Origin: an uncultured Clostridia bacterium
GTDB lineage: Bacteria > Bacillota > Clostridia > TANB77 > CAG-508
DNA length: 64,000 nucleotides
Direction: 5' to 3'
NCBI GenBank assembly: GCA_934153805.1
Contig: CAKPFO010000002.1
Span: 1-64,000, forward strand
Below are positions 32,701 to 38,636 of the stretch, in pieces. The notes beneath the pieces were generated by a model that worked only from the letters and a program-made list of their open reading frames with translations, had not been told where the DNA came from and did not search any database. Numbering within the stretch: the stretch's first letter is position 1; each line of letters begins with the position of its first letter. Both the position numbers and the translations under genes were made by a program.

Positions 32701-33171
32701 TACTGCAGTTGTATATGTAGATACTTCAGCTCTTCCCATAACTTGTTTTATACCAGTATTATCTGATAAAGAAACTTTGGCAGTTGAAGAATTGTTTAAT
32801 AATTCTGTTATTAAAGATTTTACTTTACCTTTTACCTCTTTGTTAGTATCATTTATGTTCATACTTCTAGAGTTGTCCATCACAACAGCTATTTCTGGCA
32901 CTTGTGATTTATCCTTCATGTTACTAACATTTAGTTCGTAAGTTAAGCTTTTAGAAGTTTCTCCTACTATCTTTTTAGTTAAACTTGCATGGCCATCTTG
33001 AACTAAGTTTTTCTCCCCATAGTCCTTTACCTCTACAACATAATCACTATTATCGTCCGCAAATACTGCCATGCTTGTAATTAATAAAATTATAGCCATT
33101 ATAATCATTGCTACAATAACTAATTTTTTTTGATTATCAATCACAATCTCCCTCATTTTTTCTTTTGACAT
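20194..33171 (-). CDS. Giant surface adhesin: VWA head, CnaB repeats, dockerin (4325 aa)
   Basis: This is a tandem paralogue of the neighbouring 4577-aa giant, with the same order of domains. It has a signal sequence (about 1-38, ending VFA), a VWA domain with metal-site motif DNSRS (99-103), and about 27 CnaB/SpaA-type repeats. The helical insertion (about 1815-1960) and the Tyr/Trp-rich stretch in the middle are also present. A beta module (about 4167-4262) and a dockerin (4263-4325) identical to that of the paralogue end it. An upstream in-frame ATG at 33195 was not chosen: it has no ribosome site and falls almost at the predicted transcription start. The ATG at 33171 has GAGAGGG 7 bases before it and matches the start of the paralogue (MSKEKM versus MTKEKL). 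It is divergent from the spore coat genes. Probably secreted and held on the wall by a cohesin; ligand unknown. Confidence 0.88.
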   Translation of the reverse strand: MSKEKMREIVIDNQKKLVIVAMIIMAIILLITSMAVFADDNSDYVVEVKDYGEKNLVQDGHASLTKKIVGETSKSLTYELNVSNMKDKSQVPEIAVVMDNSRSMNINDTNKEVKGKVKSLITELLNNSSTAKVSLSDNTGIKQVMGRAEVSTYTTAVDNISYNNGESVVDGVTRAISSFSGSTTAKYLVVFTDATDTIKDKLQEAVSNGIQVYSVLTDMTNDEYEAATDKSLGDIKMIADIENFSYIYDNVNLSMINVKVQEVFTEETKKYFDLTIDSKPAGVTATDTTDGYTFECRDIKAGETKTIKYTLTLKNSVAIDAGKIYRELKSNQNIKITYDAYKDYETEAKTVETDESPTYVICRKYSMTIQAVSEKSDKIPVTGLDVKVIGTVVTGTDSDGKDITKEVYNQTLTTDSNGKILIDELKTLGDITFEISPDVNQFGYSDTSATQIIVHNDPTGVGAIWAESDVTEPIVDNVKRNVTVKLPISVDTYTLEVETVDANNSNVKIGNVEYRLIQPKLNSKYDMEALYATTDSDGKLIFKPAVMTKDGTYQYVLTQMTEQEGYDSMGNVSLFVTFENGKVLSNFTHKFNDQVESEWINDSSVKVIAKNAAQEDEMFNLQINLMDKINNDIKIEGAVYDIDVARVTSAGEEVETSFKNNMTDSNGQINLEIPGTGYVRVRIKEVATKPGYVEDTVTKEIVVYRTKGTVQYVSATTPNGIRANADSGTNTLIVNLETQEGTEQNRIRVKLIDEEERDVNIIGVTVQLTKVGSTETYTARTDRDGYATFIIANEPLGEAQYSIDILEAPAGYVVGNLNLATIKASFNSKKFIYAGNTVSYTTPYAKTTYEQLTEDASIFDTLTTEVSLTPDVANTYYFKINVVDAITGANPLAGAKYSVVMESENGIKELIGRLTNADGQISTRMLTGEDVTITIRETATPTGYKINKEEQVIKLHYDAVTGYTIVSQNPYEYDVANGQYIGTEISGKDIVYHDVNEKKSGADTILNLYINKKDTNNYLVAGVRNIISSSTLKMSDGTSLDSNRSTVDASGNPVTINYWETDNNGYFEILGIRVKGNELKNGERVDYLQLHEVDKDGKAIPNTEITIKLTFRYNTYKNIVAVTNVEATWGNRLVIKKEFSGYESDIAYESNVYLDLYTDYDDVGNFALDLQKVNKQGDLLPGAKYDVVVTRPDGSRLTRKGIDVTDRVELEGFMVSAGTTIEVTESAAPIGYEKNEYTEILTVKSIDAITGEMELVLEESNYSTPRASVKTNTRTMSDGTLKTEAILTLTDLEIDTFKFGIEVKDSVTQDPVSEYKFRVTSDHGPQKDLNPTNAEGKANALVGANYHASDYGVTGYEVEYTIDNLVAANYYKKLAQPIVVKVVFDMDGYIDATATYNANASLDGYGTIWSINAVNTADGNDIDIRINVDPQDKLIVNVQTQDVTNSSSLTNVEYAITPTHNIPGTGTTKIEVGYVLPNGIETYVIRQTNEFNNYMPIQDQQFRIKYDADGNISEMPESLTDGLTVISYTGKEITIKIDIEPKVPFTIKNIGYFDNNNLVNGDFTIVAQDGETKNLVTDINGDAYNYLPKFETDETVTRRYKVSQNKAAYGYATIEDFEIEVKFDANRNIVDTKIVGDVNKYVNFVEVTHKVPSTSADVGYNGNDKGIVNITVKSYPDVKFEIKNVDRQTGTVLAGTSYKMTSSINTESQVATTGTDGIAIANIDKSGYSQTVTYTITELSPSARYQKLTIPVKVEVDFDNLGYVINTPRVVQSSNIATASVPVQVTDEDKFKVNVEIQSNPQLAININKVDEETGKAVPRVDFELTARIKENNLSNYSDEEKKYLTLNTATLTEENYLSQVIDRLKINPEDVELIKQDLGIEKLLQELKDAGNLSADEENEIRNEIVFSAKVNKIAELGKATKTQVNQKVNAITYKEVVDKLISNETTTKDRVDDLLAIVKESVRLDVDNVTTDTDGHATAYMNNTLENKTIEYTLKETKKADGYDWLDEVVIFEVTYDATGKMIDSDPVKLVSGDIDIENINQDGFTFDITVRNKPSDEVRVHLTVEDVYDNDKKLETATFDAFLVDTQYTTSFTEDPKYKIRLETGSDSAHGEDTASFGIYEDGTSKPNRILRFVQKNVPNKYYIGEEKGNATYQSIAYALLVNVQFNDEGKIVSTSVYNPGGDSNSIGFIADGRYIQVSNTRNTINVTIKYYPMLNIKMQAVDMYTEDSLEGNFSVDTRKWGNGAAAQDEYVTSGYINPYWGTYYSYGRTYNIKYVTDNTVESVEKAEAKAISPTEADVFPQNREPDTKERIFYIYENAEPNSPLQYQTYLDRYITNSIQYLMAEIKVTYTDIGEVKSVEVLKEYSRNNITSGFMEVKKSTDNPYEITIKVKYAPITKVSATVVDDVSGAPLSGININPYVNRTNTSSTSYEYRTTLYYTTGSGGSTSWTYWGASVANGSTRYTLDTYTTGSGYEGYIDPQNIILDVSYGDNGRISNVELKSTDSYGDANAFDITWDNDNNIKLKIRYCRKFNVKLNKIDYYDSNTRLNANFRVVSSQGVIANLTAGKSGFVGKIYPGKTITYTLSETSVPTGYIPIENLVYTVKFNINGTIAEANSTSEYYENVKFAELDATTSKVGKVDLEANIKNRPRFDVSIDLRDKFYPDLKLQGAKYEITNSKGEIATGNVETDARGVLTTYVGSIYPNETVTYTVKQINTVPGYYENTTVAQFEVEFNANGKIKNYKLLQGNEIVTIDPAKHVGTKAITLNMVNMPKDVKIGIKKYDKLTNEAMDKIEFTVKAEVVGGPTNEITPIVTNEDGTVTAVIDNFKETTSNRVVIYTISEIKAAETYRKIQDVVIKVTYNQDGSMYLYDVISNESGVGVEAATSQKIKYCGTNPVHINLNVPNDNAYDLIVKDEDKDYSGLGIEGTKYDITINGVRLGDSKTDENGQIKYLDRTENGIMEIAVSENTVGEGYRGNLNNKILLEVEKGITEYTLVLNEARITAEGYTLLNKTEDAVTGTITYEIEVDSSTNTIAIVEVNEGKGLINITFKNETKLELTLSNIDINTKDKLEGSVFEVVENELDSSGNVIAGTNKTITTAANNTVDVNGQLYFDLGKAYQSKIIEYTFTQITAPSGYTEILPIKVVVTFDAYGKVISMTDNSFRAQEALATNSGKSRHIVVVIGNGTVDPTYTIKIISEDAVLGRRINGSIFQVEAIEQPSGVTNVSKTGPTTEKTGEFLGSTTVLERGILDIPDVSAENEVDIKFSQTETATGYIYGDNVTSGTVKIKTTFTVNASNLETDLSIDLVDDGGFEVYTSDENRTVTIIVKNDPIVEFDITKVDSNSGEKLEGVNFNITSAIYNAGTLTNTTLNNTTKATNANGYTEATAGYPYESKTIIYTITEPTIDGYKDLEPINVKVTYDAEGNIIDYEVISNLDDVDIKDGTKSIEKRIMNEIKPGVLEIEKQSIVVPTGKGSRILQMTIKNEKNTEPPTDNEFGFKITKVDSELFQVTTGTTEFVLTDKQTGAERTIVTDEFGVAAIEKFDLPTEAGNYKYTLKETKAPTGYTLNPNEMYIYLTFDKDAGTGKIYLKTVNVEGKIVYEQPEEGSLPDRIIRLKAIDEDESYRVVIEKHHELDPDYPNYISNVVFDITVEEEYGETRTWEATTDENGLITSDKFNGYGTITVTIQEKSTPGNYKLKTEKETLVFTRNKETKLLEEIRADVGHELDSENQIAYLKPVNEIASGIYDVVINKVDDTNKLIINNPAKFGLYMLRDYYETKDEVDETTGTTTPVVEVTQIKEPVVEGMTSAKGSLVVDAIPMPTEAGTYKYVLAELSAPAGYSKLKEEAQIEITFAENSIGDLVITDVNVVSGSGVKVLRHEKQFISFAVVNTETEEGQINIDITKVDKDGNAITTDTAIFKVEDLSTNEVQYVETDSLANATKSIAMPTAQGTYEYKVTEVKAPEGYVLDRNSIDITITTQKIDDEIVISDIQVTGDNVKYANKVADGETPSSTIKLEVTNIEGTNGGDANDKPYTVIINKIDSVTRELIKENATFNVSLVNGEIVNAATNGEGKIIIENVFMPSKEGEYEITLKEIIAPNGYYLDPDTKIAKVTFSGTGDSMVISDIQLDDAHNSNIEIVTAECTEDKIVLNVLNEKEDDDLYVISKKDSAGEDIYDVMKEYAGKQYKIDKPFIDTRVAKSGNNIKVQEFMDNLESNGVMTVWDKDGNQIDPASKVKTGYILKSTKGSKELTFEIVVKGDIDGDGRVRSKDLDMLIKHLAGGANTFTADPIKMRAADIVDDGNGRVRSNDLNEFYKVLAK

Positions 33172-33210
33172 TTTCTTTCCCTCTCTTTTTTGCATAATTA
33201 TAGTAACTTT

Positions 33211-33239
33211 AATATATAGGAAAATCTAAAACATTTCAA
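33211..33239 (-). promoter_or_regulatory. Sigma-A promoter of the 4325-aa giant
   Basis: Minus strand -35 TTGAAA, 17-base spacer, -10 TATATT. It is in the same position relative to the conserved AAAGTTACTA as the promoter at 19943-19971. It supports the start codon at 33171. Confidence 0.65.
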
Positions 33240-33292
33240 TTACTGTTTTTTTCAATGTTTCAAATATTACAAACATTTTTCGTGTCTATTTT

Positions 33293-33389
33293 TACGGAAA
33301 TACTGCTTTGTTTTTACAAATTATCTTTTTTTATATTTATATTAAATTTATTTTACAAAAATCGCTTTAAATCGACTTTTGCTAGGGAA
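33293..33389 (-). promoter_or_regulatory. Conserved upstream module, copy C
   Basis: TACGGAAATA is at 33293-33302, 53 bp above the -35. The shared block runs about 33342-33389 with hairpin arms 33356-33364 and 33373-33381, one G-U pair in this copy. It lies in the divergent region between the giant and the coat genes, where no gene end needs a terminator, so the hairpin is not simply a terminator. Confidence 0.55.
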
Positions 33390-33433
33390 TTCTCATTTTA
33401 TTAATAATTGTGCATTTTTCGTTTTTATTGTAT

Positions 33434-33463
33434 GTATAAAAAGTATTGATTTGTCCATACTAT
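33434..33463 (+). promoter_or_regulatory. Possible sigma-E-type sporulation promoter of the coat genes
   Basis: GTATAAA (33434-33440) and CATACTAT (33456-33463) are 15 bases apart. This resembles the mother-cell sigma-E pattern (an ATA-type -35 and CATACA.T-type -10). The -35 match is partial. The expected start, near 33470, would leave about 54 bases before the first coat gene. Confidence 0.35.
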
Positions 33464-33523
33464 ATTTAGTTTTATCTATATGATATTTCTAATCATATTA
33501 AAAATAAGGAAGGAATGATTTAT

Positions 33524-33712
33524 ATGGCAAATTTATCACAAGTAGAATTGCAAAATTTAAGACATCTAATAGGTGCTCACGAAACATCTTATCAAAAATT
33601 AAACACATATGCTTCACAAGCAGTAGACCCACAAATTAAGCAAATGTTTACAAAATCTGCTCAAGATGCATTAAACACTAAACAAAAATTAATGTCATTT
33701 TTAGATAATTAG
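33524..33712 (+). CDS. Small CotF-type spore coat protein
   Basis: This is a 62-aa helical protein beginning MANLSQVELQNL. It is of the short kind found paired with CotF-like spore coat proteins in Clostridia; HLIGAHETSYQKL and IKQMFTKSAQDA are typical of that ferritin-like helical family. An ATG 9 bases earlier (33515) was rejected because it nearly touches the AAGGAAGG ribosome site, while the ATG at 33524 is well spaced from it. It is followed 45 bp later by a second coat gene, and both end at one terminator. Inferred role: a minor layer protein of the spore coat. The family call is from recall of sequence patterns. Confidence 0.75.
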   Translation: MANLSQVELQNLRHLIGAHETSYQKLNTYASQAVDPQIKQMFTKSAQDALNTKQKLMSFLDN

Positions 33713-33757
33713 GTTTTTCAATTATCTTTATAATCTATGAAAGGAATGTGATTTAAA

Positions 33758-34000
33758 ATGGATGAAAAAACAATGGTTAATGATATATTAGATGGTGTAA
33801 AAGCTAGTCTTACTACGTATCAAGGTGTAATTTCTGAAGCTGAAAACATAAATTTAAGACAAACTATTCAACAAATTAGAAATAGTGATGAAAGTTTTCA
33901 ATACGAGTTATTTAAAGTAGCTCAATCTAAAGGTTATTATAAACCTGCTCAACCAGCAACAGTAACAGAAATTCAAACAGTAAAAAACGAGTTGCAATAA
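33758..34000 (+). CDS. CotF-type spore coat protein
   Basis: This is an 80-aa protein beginning MDEKTMVNDILDGVKASL and containing a Tyr-rich end (SKGYYKPAQPA). This layout is typical of CotF-domain spore coat proteins of Clostridia: MVxDxLxxxKASLTxY, then ENxxLRQTxxQxR, then YELxxxAxxKGYYxPA. It forms an operon with the small gene before it. It is convergent with the protease gene, sharing a terminator. Its presence suggests the host forms spores, although coat-like genes are sometimes kept in species not known to sporulate. Confidence 0.82.
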   Translation: MDEKTMVNDILDGVKASLTTYQGVISEAENINLRQTIQQIRNSDESFQYELFKVAQSKGYYKPAQPATVTEIQTVKNELQ

Positions 34001-34005
34001 ACAAA

Positions 34006-34057
34006 AAACCAAGCATTTATGCAGTGCATACTGCTAAATTGCTTGGTTTCTTGTTTT
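34006..34057 (+). terminator. Bidirectional terminator between coat genes and protease gene
   Basis: A perfect 10-bp stem (AAACCAAGCA at 34006-34015, TGCTTGGTTT at 34040-34049) has further pairing inside and a T run after it on the plus strand. On the minus strand the stem is also followed by T-rich sequence, so it can end both convergent units. Confidence 0.88.
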
Positions 34058-34066
34058 TTTATTATA

Positions 34067-37000
34067 TTATCTAGATAGTATTTTGTACAATTCATTTAAG
34101 TCATTGCTTCTTATTCTATCATTGCCTTCGTCTAATACATCGGCTGCTTTTCTTTGTAGTTTATCAGTTATTTCATTTTTTCCTGACAAGTGGTTTATTA
34201 GTAACATTAAGTCTTTTGACCTTACTCTTCCATCTCCATCTATATCACCTGAAATTACAATATAATATGTTTTTACTATATTATTAGCATTATCTTTTAA
34301 TTCTATAGTGCTTCCTGTTCCAAGTTTATCTGTATTAGCTAATGTTTTTCCATTTTTATCTTTAGCTACTGTACTATATTTGGTATTTGGGAAATTAGCT
34401 TGTACTAATACATCTCCCACTTTGTTGTTTTGACCGTTTAATGTTGTTATACATTCTTTGCCGTCTATTTGTTTTATAGGCATATTTGTATATACTTCAC
34501 TTGCTTCACTTTTTATTGTACAGTACATATTGTATCTATAATCTCCACTACTAGCATACAATTTAGCTATTTTTATATTATCTCCATCAAAAATTTGTTT
34601 AGATATGTATCGTTGCCCTTCACTATCTTGTAGTATTGTTCCATTTTTTCCTGTTGAATAGTCTATATTTCCATTTTCATCTATTTCATATATACCTAGT
34701 CTTTTGTCATCTATATCATCTTGTTCCATTGCTACTTGCATATATTGTGGCAACATTATTTTTTCATCTATAACAGTTAAGTCATTTACATCAAACTGAC
34801 ATATTATTTGCGTTTCTAAATTTCTATTATCTAATAGCTTACCTATATTGGCAATTTTTGATATATCCCATATGTCTAGCATTTTTATATTTTTATTATT
34901 TTCTAAACAGCTTATGTCTGTAATTTCAGTATTTCCTATATCTACACTTTCTAATTTTGGCAAATCTTTTAACGGTGAAATATCTCGTACAGAGCAACCA
35001 TTTAAAAATACTTCTGCCAAATTAGAGTTGTTTTTTAGTGCCTGTATATCAGCTATTTTTTTCGAATTGTATACATATAAACTTTTTAAATTTTGTAAAT
35101 TTCCTATTTCTGTAATATCTTCTACATCTGAATAATTGATATTCACTTCATTTAAATTATATAGCTTTGATATTCCAGTTATGTCTACCACTTTTTCTCC
35201 TATGGTAATATCTTCTATTTCATCAATTCTATTTATGTTTACAACCATTTTTAATAAATCTTTGCTTTTATACAAAATTGAATCTTTATACTCTAAATCA
35301 GCTTGTGCTGTTCTAGCATATACAGTATCATAAAATCTATCTTCCTTGCATAGTATAGTTACAGTTTCATCTTTTCCATATATTTGTGGTTCATAATTTA
35401 ATGTATAACCTTTGTATTCAATTGCTATAGTTTGTCCTTTAGTTAAATTTTGTACATCTTGCACTTTTACTTTTGTATAGTCAGTTATCTCTTGAAGTCC
35501 TCCATCTAAATATTGATAATAAACTTTTAATGTATCTTTATTGAATTTATCTCCTTCTGTATATATCTCGTCACTTAACACTTTCAATCCTAAAATATCT
35601 AACTTACTTACTACATTGCAATTTATTTTGTATTCAGTTCCTTTAAATATTCCATTTTCTATTGTTATTACGGCTTCTAAAGTTCCTAGTGTATGTGGCT
35701 CTATCTCTATTAATCCATTATTATAATCAATTGTACAATTTTTAGTAGTTATACTTGTTTTATCTACATACCTATTTTTATTTAATGTTTTAAATAAATT
35801 TGGAAGTTCAAATTCAGTTTTTACATTTAGTTGTATTTGTTTATTTATCTCTATTTTTTGATTTTTTGCTGACTCTGTATATTTTAAATACTTATTATCT
35901 ATATTTGTTATTCCGTTGTCATCTGCATAAACTTCATACAATCTTCCTTTATGTGATAGGGCTAGATTATTTATTTTATTTTTATTAATTGATAGTATAC
36001 TTAAACTTTCAAGATTAGATAAACTAGATATATCTTGTATTTTATTGTTATTCATATATAATATCCATAATTTTTTCAAATTACTTAATACTTCGATATT
36101 AGCTATATTATTATTATCTAAGTACAATTCTGACACATTAATTAGTTTTTCTAAAAAGTTTATATCTTCTAATTCACATTTTTCCATATACAATTTTGTA
36201 ATATTAGATAATTCTTTTATTCCGTCTGTATTCGTTAATTTATTACTGTTCATATAAACAATGCTTAAATTTGTTAAATTTTGCATAAAATTCAAATCTG
36301 TCAATCCACAATCATTCATTGATAAATATTTTAATTGTGTTAAATTTTCTACTCCTGTAACATTTTTATTTCCGTCAATATATAAGCCTTCTATATTTGT
36401 AAGTTCACTTACATCTTTTATATTAGTATTATTTATATATAAATATCTAATACTATTATTCTTTATATACTGAAGTTGTGAATCATCTATTGGGTTATCA
36501 GATAAATCCAAATTATATCCATTAAAATCTTCTGCAAAATTCTCTAAATTTGAAATATTACAATTTGCAACTTTTAGTGAAGTTCCATTTGTAGGTATCA
36601 ATATAGGATCTATATTTTTATTGCCTGATAAATCTAAATCCAAATTAGGTATAGTACATAAATTCCAAGCATCTACTATATTATTATTTCTTAATTCGAT
36701 ATTACCAATTTTTAGCTTTTGTAATATTGGTATAATAGTATCATCCAAGTTACAATCACTTAAATTTATTAAATCTATTTCTCCTGGCTCTAATTTTTCT
36801 AATCCTGTTAGATTAGTATTTCCTGATAAATCTAATTCATATCCATATTTAGTTTTTATATTTTTTAACTCTGATACATCAGTTAGACTATTATTATTTA
36901 ATTTTAATAATAACAATCCTGTTTTATTTTTTGCACATTCTACACTAGATATATTATTATATCCCAAATTTAACATATATATTTTTTCTAAATTTATTAT

Positions 37001-38425
37001 AGCTGTTGCATCTGTAATATTATTATGTTCTAATTCCAATTCTCTTAACTTTGTCATCGTTGCTATTGCACTAACATCTGTTATGCTATTATTGTTTAAC
37101 TTTAACTCTGTCAATCCTACAAAATTTTCTAAACCTGAAATACTAGATATTCCTTTGTTTGATAAATCTAGTTCCTCCCATTGGTTTAATACTATTTTTG
37201 ATAATTCTAGCATATGTGAGTTGTCATTATATGAGATTATTTCATTTCTAAAAATTTCCTTTAGTGCCAAATACAAGTTTTCATCTTCGAATTTTATATT
37301 TTTGGTATTCTTTTCTTCTGTTGCATTTATTACTCCTGAAATTTCTGTTTCTATATAATAATCTTCATATGAAACATAGAAAAATCCTTTATCTCCCCAA
37401 CTTTCTCCCCATGAGTTTACACATATATATGCTCCATCACTTTTAGGTCTATTATTTTCAGGAAAATTTTCTTTAGAATAATTGTCATCCCAGCCAATAA
37501 TATCTATAGCATGCAGTTTATCCCCTGGTATATCCTCATATTTTTTAGTAGAAAACAAAGTATGTGTTTTACTGTCATATACATCTGCATGACCTGGATT
37601 TTCTACTACTGCATACAAAGCTCCATTTTCCATTATTTGTTTCTTCACTTTATTACGGAAAAGAGATAATTCTTCTTGTGTATATTGTTTCTTTTCCTTA
37701 TCAATTGTAGGGAAATCTATTACATCTTCTACATATGCCTCTATATTGCGCGACATCAAATATTCATATTGTTCATCTTCATATACCTCATCATATGGTA
37801 CTTCACTTTCTAATACCGGTCCATAATTTTTCATAAGATATCTTGCAACACGTTGAAAAGACCCTCCTGAATGAAGCTTTCTTCCATCTTGTATAAACTC
37901 ATCTGACATTACATAATCTACATGTAATTCTGAAAGATCCTTCTCTATGCCTTTTAATGCTAAATTTGTTTCTATAGTTTTTAAGCTTGCAAAATTCCAA
38001 CAATTTCCATAACTTTTTTGATCTCTAATTGGAATATTTATCACATCACGTAAATCATATGAACTTGGAATACTGCTTGTACTTCTTTCATTATTAGTAG
38101 CACTTACAATTGTTCTAGATTTTCTTGATGTATTTTTATTGGTTTCTTCATACAAGCTGTCTAAAGGTATGTCATACTTTCTTGGTATAACCTCTACTTT
38201 TGCTTTTTCTTCATCACTTAAAGCTAAATATGCTTTATACGCTTCACTATATTCTTTTTCATTCTCATCTTGGTTATTCTGTTCTACACTGCCTGTTTGT
38301 TTTATAGCATACTCATTTTTTTGTGTTGATTCTTCTGTTTGTGCATTTATTGGTATACTTCCTAAAACTGTTGTACATAACATTATTAGTATTATGATGT
38401 TAGCTAATATTCTTTTTATTTTCAT
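34067..38425 (-). CDS. Secreted papain-like protease with leucine-rich repeats and dockerin
   Basis: This is a 1452-aa secreted protein. It has a signal peptide (about 1-29), a charged pro-like segment (30-118), and a C1A papain-type peptidase (about 119-370). The peptidase shows the oxyanion Gln in IRDQ (136), the Cys in NCWNF (142), the His in LHAID (about 307) and the Asn in NSWGESWG (about 338). All four catalytic positions are present. Internalin-type leucine-rich repeats run from about 400 to 830. A bacterial Ig-like domain (about 942-1020) and a second short repeat block (about 1075-1195) follow. The beta module and dockerin (about 1390-1452) carry DIDGDGRVRSKD and a second loop ending RIRSND. 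The dockerin is of the same class as in the VWA giants, so it may share their cohesin. AAGGGG lies 8 bases before the start. Likely role: wall-held processing or host-protein cleavage; the substrate is unknown. Confidence 0.9.
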   Translation of the reverse strand: MKIKRILANIIILIMLCTTVLGSIPINAQTEESTQKNEYAIKQTGSVEQNNQDENEKEYSEAYKAYLALSDEEKAKVEVIPRKYDIPLDSLYEETNKNTSRKSRTIVSATNNERSTSSIPSSYDLRDVINIPIRDQKSYGNCWNFASLKTIETNLALKGIEKDLSELHVDYVMSDEFIQDGRKLHSGGSFQRVARYLMKNYGPVLESEVPYDEVYEDEQYEYLMSRNIEAYVEDVIDFPTIDKEKKQYTQEELSLFRNKVKKQIMENGALYAVVENPGHADVYDSKTHTLFSTKKYEDIPGDKLHAIDIIGWDDNYSKENFPENNRPKSDGAYICVNSWGESWGDKGFFYVSYEDYYIETEISGVINATEEKNTKNIKFEDENLYLALKEIFRNEIISYNDNSHMLELSKIVLNQWEELDLSNKGISSISGLENFVGLTELKLNNNSITDVSAIATMTKLRELELEHNNITDATAIINLEKIYMLNLGYNNISSVECAKNKTGLLLLKLNNNSLTDVSELKNIKTKYGYELDLSGNTNLTGLEKLEPGEIDLINLSDCNLDDTIIPILQKLKIGNIELRNNNIVDAWNLCTIPNLDLDLSGNKNIDPILIPTNGTSLKVANCNISNLENFAEDFNGYNLDLSDNPIDDSQLQYIKNNSIRYLYINNTNIKDVSELTNIEGLYIDGNKNVTGVENLTQLKYLSMNDCGLTDLNFMQNLTNLSIVYMNSNKLTNTDGIKELSNITKLYMEKCELEDINFLEKLINVSELYLDNNNIANIEVLSNLKKLWILYMNNNKIQDISSLSNLESLSILSINKNKINNLALSHKGRLYEVYADDNGITNIDNKYLKYTESAKNQKIEINKQIQLNVKTEFELPNLFKTLNKNRYVDKTSITTKNCTIDYNNGLIEIEPHTLGTLEAVITIENGIFKGTEYKINCNVVSKLDILGLKVLSDEIYTEGDKFNKDTLKVYYQYLDGGLQEITDYTKVKVQDVQNLTKGQTIAIEYKGYTLNYEPQIYGKDETVTILCKEDRFYDTVYARTAQADLEYKDSILYKSKDLLKMVVNINRIDEIEDITIGEKVVDITGISKLYNLNEVNINYSDVEDITEIGNLQNLKSLYVYNSKKIADIQALKNNSNLAEVFLNGCSVRDISPLKDLPKLESVDIGNTEITDISCLENNKNIKMLDIWDISKIANIGKLLDNRNLETQIICQFDVNDLTVIDEKIMLPQYMQVAMEQDDIDDKRLGIYEIDENGNIDYSTGKNGTILQDSEGQRYISKQIFDGDNIKIAKLYASSGDYRYNMYCTIKSEASEVYTNMPIKQIDGKECITTLNGQNNKVGDVLVQANFPNTKYSTVAKDKNGKTLANTDKLGTGSTIELKDNANNIVKTYYIVISGDIDGDGRVRSKDLMLLINHLSGKNEITDKLQRKAADVLDEGNDRIRSNDLNELYKILSR

Positions 38426-38468
38426 TTTTGCAACCCCTTCATTTTCCCTTTTTATCCTTATATTATAT

Positions 38469-38498
38469 ATTATAATTAAAGAAAATATATTTCGTCAA
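38469..38498 (-). promoter_or_regulatory. Sigma-A promoter of the protease gene
   Basis: Minus strand -35 TTGACG, 18-base spacer, -10 TATAAT, about 45 bases before the ATG. Confidence 0.65.
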
Positions 38499-38519
38499 TG
38501 TCTATTTTCTACTGACTTA

Positions 38520-38550
38520 TACGGTTTTGCTCTTTGTATTTACGGAAGTT
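38520..38550 (-). promoter_or_regulatory. CCGTA motifs above the protease promoter
   Basis: TACGG occurs at 38520-38524 and TACGGAAG at 38541-38548 (minus strand CCGTA). The second is 42 bp above the -35, the same distance as at two other surface genes. A one-mismatch copy of the TTAAATTTATTTTACAAAA block follows at about 38569-38587, but here the hairpin beyond it is the terminator of the cohesin gene. Confidence 0.4.
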
Positions 38551-38581
38551 TCTCTTTTTTCTTTAATATTAAATTTATATT

Positions 38582-38616
38582 ACAAAAAAACACATCTTAA
38601 TTGATGTGTTTTTTGT
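38582..38616 (-). terminator. Terminator after the second cohesin anchor gene
   Basis: Minus-strand RNA pairs ACAAAAAACACATC with GATGTGTTTTTTTGT around a 6-base loop, with the T run inside the right arm. It starts about 20 bases after the stop at 38637. Confidence 0.85.
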
Positions 38617-38636
38617 AAATATTATATTTTCTTTTA

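Noticed and set aside
33172..33195. Earlier ATG for the 4325-aa giant (eight extra codons)
   Set aside because: It sits at the predicted transcription start with no ribosome site, and the inner ATG has one and matches the paralogue.
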